Below, one piece after another: positions 5,624 to 7,234 of a stretch of 7,234 bases of DNA. How positions within the stretch are numbered: position 1 is the stretch's first letter; the number at the start of each line of letters is the position of its first letter. The DNA comes from Deltaproteobacteria bacterium (GTDB lineage Bacteria > Desulfobacterota > Desulfobacteria > Desulfobacterales > UBA11574): the NCBI GenBank assembly GCA_019314155.1, contig JAFCZV010000086.1, positions 1 through 7,234 on the forward strand, in the 5' to 3' direction. The translations under genes were made by a program, and so were the position numbers. Below the pieces are notes generated by a model. That model was given only the letters and a program-made list of their open reading frames with translations, did no database searches and was not told where the DNA came from.

Positions 5624-6443
5624 TCAACTGTTTCCGCCTTTTCTGAGGAATGTCCAAATAGTTCTCGGGGGTGACAACCTTCTTGCGGGTCTTTCGTTCC
5701 AGGTCTTTTCTCGCCTTTCCGGCAACCTCTCCACCCTTGTGAGCGGCACGCTTGCTTTCCTGAAAACCCTTTGCATCATCCACCCGCGTTATCTCAGTCG
5801 TAGCCGCCTCTCCAAGCATGGAAAAAATCATTTCCAAATCGGTCATATGATCGCGGAGATTCTCGCGTTCCAGCCCCTTAAGCTTTTTGTGTTCGCCGGG
5901 CGTAACACCAAAAGCGGCTTTTGCGATCTCGGCGGTTAGTATCGCGTATTCCTTCTCGCGCCTTACCTCCCTCTTTTTCCACTCGTCTGTAAGCTCCTCC
6001 CTGATAGCGATGCCACGCATTCGCTTCTCAATCCAGTCGTCAGAATAGCCTTTCGCCTTATACAGCGCCCGTGTCCGTTTCGTGGCCAACTCCGGGTCTT
6101 CGATTTCCTGCACCCGCTCATAACCAACTTTCGCCTGCCAGCGTTTGAAGGGTTCGGCTTTGGGAGAGGGGATGGACTGGATAACGCGGAAAATGCCTTC
6201 TGTGTTGGCACAATTTGTTTTACGCATTTTGCCGTCAAGGGCTTTTAGACGAAGGGAGGTACAAATTGTACCCCAGTAGGAATTCAATTCCGAATCACGT
6301 TGTCGCATTTTTTTTATGTATTGGCGGGGATCGGTGCTATCCGTCAATGCCTCAACAACATCGGCAACCGAAAACCACCACTCATTGTTGTGAATCGTCT
6401 TCCTGATTCCCTTACCTCTGAAGACAGCTATGCTTGTTTCCAT
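5610..6443 (-). CDS. Bro-N domain protein (phage antirepressor-like)
   Basis: This is a 277-residue protein. Residues ~1-105 form a Bro-N domain (METSIAVFRGKGIRK, then WWFSVADVVEALTDSTDPRQ), a DNA-binding fold common in phage antirepressors. The middle (PFKRWQAKVGYERVQEIEDP, then RGIAIREELTDEW) and the basic C-terminal half (AFGVTPGEHKKLKG, then NLRDHMTDLEMIFSMLGEAA) follow a chromosomal subfamily usually annotated as Bro-N or antirepressor proteins. The start at 6443 is chosen because AGGAGG stands four bases before this ATG; a TTG at 6458 in the same frame overlaps that site and is unlikely. It overlaps the Fic gene by 14 nt, so it probably regulates or accompanies it, but that role is inferred. 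No other phage gene is nearby, which argues against an intact prophage. Confidence 0.82.
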   Translation of the reverse strand: METSIAVFRGKGIRKTIHNNEWWFSVADVVEALTDSTDPRQYIKKMRQRDSELNSYWGTICTSLRLKALDGKMRKTNCANTEGIFRVIQSIPSPKAEPFKRWQAKVGYERVQEIEDPELATKRTRALYKAKGYSDDWIEKRMRGIAIREELTDEWKKREVRREKEYAILTAEIAKAAFGVTPGEHKKLKGLERENLRDHMTDLEMIFSMLGEAATTEITRVDDAKGFQESKRAAHKGGEVAGKARKDLERKTRKKVVTPENYLDIPQKRRKQLNEKE

Positions 6444-6447
6444 TTCA

Positions 6448-6453
6448 CCTCCT
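6448..6453 (-). promoter_or_regulatory. Shine-Dalgarno that decides the Bro-N start
   Basis: AGGAGG on the minus strand, four bases before the ATG at 6443. It selects METSIAVF as the N-terminus over the in-frame TTG at 6458. Confidence 0.75.
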
Positions 6454-6465
6454 GCCAATCAAAAA

Positions 6466-6598
6466 CCCAAATTGAGCGATTTCCAAGTTTGCCGCAGATA
6501 CAAGGAAAATGTCGTTCCGCCATAGTCGTCTATGCGGGACGGCATTTGACGCTGTAGATGTGGTGAAATCGGAAATCCCGAAGGGTTTTAAATTTTGG
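6466..6598. repeat. Large imperfect palindrome upstream of the Bro-N/Fic unit
   Basis: GATTTCC at 6478-6484 pairs with GGAAATC at 6571-6577, and the sequence between can fold back along its length with roughly two-thirds pairing. The apex is a clean CATAG-TCGT-CTATG hairpin (6521-6534) flanked by CCGC/GCGGG. Outside the core, CCAAATT (6467-6473) faces AATTTTGG (6591-6598). The size and two-armed design suggest a dispersed palindromic (REP/MITE-like) element. It separates the Bro-N gene from its upstream DNA, so the promoter of the unit must lie inside or beyond it. Confidence 0.6.
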
Positions 6599-6895
6599 AA
6601 ATTCAAATCAACAGAATTCCCTAAATATATTATTAAATTTAATCATTTCTAAAATTTAAAACGCTCGGCTTGGGAAGAATAAATATCTCCCAGGCCCTAC
6701 AGTCGCCCCGAACAAGTTCCGGAGGCCATGCACCCTTTGCTCACGCCGTAGGCGTGATTTTGTTTACCGCGCCGCGCTACCTGAACCATCTGATCATGGG
6801 CCCGAGAGTACTTTGAAATGAACCGGTAGCTAAAACGCCACGGTCCTCTCTCGCCTTGTTTGACCTGTATCTCTATCCAGTTATTATTCGTAATA
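6599..6895. other. Gene-free stretch: AT-rich part, then an unexplained GC-rich block
   Basis: Bases 6599-6660 are almost pure A/T with no clear promoter boxes. From about 6661 to 6880 the composition turns GC-rich. This block holds a perfect hairpin, TCACGCC-GTA-GGCGTGA (6741-6757), and a wider pairing, GCTACC (6776-6781) with GGTAGC (6825-6830). No frame with a normal start spans it, and I recognise no RNA family, tRNA or integration site. It may be a structured RNA, a dispersed element or a gene remnant. Confidence 0.4.
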
Positions 6896-7234
6896 TTAGT
6901 CCGAAATTGCCATCAATGTTTTCAGTTTCAAACTTTCACGTGCCATATCATCTTCAATGACAGCGCAGATAATCTCTTTTAGCAGGTCTTTATCAATTTT
7001 TCCCGTTGCGACATGATAGCTGATATTTTCCATCTCATTGATAAACCGCTTAGTAACGAAAACATAACCGTTCAGCAATAAGAATTGGGCACCTAATGAA
7101 ATAGCGATCCGTTTGTTTCCGTCTTCAAAACAATGGAATTTACAGGCCCCTAAAAAGAGATGGGTCAGTTTGACTTCAAAAGCCGGATAGTAGTCATCGT
7201 TTTGGATATGGCAAAGAACACTTTCGAGCCTTCC
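6896..7234 (-). CDS. Doc-like Fic protein, C-terminal part (5' end outside window)
   Basis: The minus-strand frame is open from the right edge to the TAA at 6896-6898 (112 codons visible), so the start lies beyond the window; the ATG at 7078 is internal. The Fic motif reads FHCFEDGNKRIAISLGAQFL. It has His, Asp-Gly-Asn-Lys-Arg in the Doc pattern (K in place of the second G), with Cys where Pro is usual. Doc of phage P1 uses this variant site to phosphorylate EF-Tu and is held by the antitoxin Phd; whether this protein does the same is inference. The visible helices (FINEMENISYHVATGKID, then LLKEIICAVIEDD) fit a short Doc-type fold with no extra C-terminal domain. Any antitoxin gene would be expected just upstream, outside the window. 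It is a different branch from the class II Fic at 4553-5623. Confidence 0.78.
   Translation of the reverse strand, partial: GRLESVLCHIQNDDYYPAFEVKLTHLFLGACKFHCFEDGNKRIAISLGAQFLLLNGYVFVTKRFINEMENISYHVATGKIDKDLLKEIICAVIEDDMARESLKLKTLMAISD

Noticed and set aside
5610..6443. The Bro-N gene as evidence of a resident prophage
   Set aside because: No integrase, repressor, structural or lysis gene is visible, and Bro-N proteins of this type also occur as single chromosomal genes.
6697..6888. An open minus-strand frame of about 60 codons in the GC-rich block
   Set aside because: It follows an in-frame stop, has no usual start before an internal ATG and no ribosome site, and its product resembles nothing I know.

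Overview
The window looks like a bacterial chromosome segment of moderate GC content. It is probably from the Desulfobacterota (Desulfobacteraceae-like). That placement is an inference from memory: the palindrome at 2434-2534, with arms reading CGTAAAAAGTC, resembles a dispersed repeat I associate with that group. No rRNA or tRNA gene is present to confirm it.

Left part (1-2359): the 3' end of a class III nucleotidyl cyclase-like protein (+) converges on a secreted M28-family zinc peptidase (-). A 65-residue acidic protein of unknown function (-) follows, with a strong ribosome binding site.

Middle part (2360-4506): this is the most interesting segment. A gene-free stretch holds a long palindrome and decayed CRISPR-repeat-like pieces. 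Next comes a consensus sigma70-type promoter and an AT-rich gene for an archaeal-type AAA+/STAND-like ATPase (+). Directly beyond its stop are a decayed repeat, a 36-nt spacer-like stretch, one well-formed 37-nt CRISPR-type repeat, and 27 nt of a type I-C CRISPR repeat. These are followed by the wreck of a type I-C adaptation module on the minus strand. The first ~108 codons of cas4 are joined out of frame to 44 codons from the middle of cas2; cas1, the rest of cas4 and both ends of cas2 are missing. The ATPase gene is bracketed by repeat remnants in the same orientation, as if it had landed in a dead array.

Right part (4553-7234): a two-gene unit on the minus strand encodes a Bro-N (phage antirepressor-like) protein and a class II Fic AMP-transferase-like protein, overlapping by 14 nt. 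Upstream of it lie a ~130-bp imperfect palindrome, an AT-rich stretch and a GC-rich block I cannot identify. At the right edge is the C-terminal part of a second, Doc-like Fic protein.

Taken together, 2.4-7.2 kb reads as an accessory or defence-island region. An old CRISPR-Cas locus was deleted down to scars, and the surrounding space is occupied by an ATPase gene, Fic/Doc-type genes and dispersed palindromes. No intact new system can be proved from the sequence alone. The best candidates for follow-up are the Bro-N/Fic pair and the ATPase gene set into CRISPR debris.
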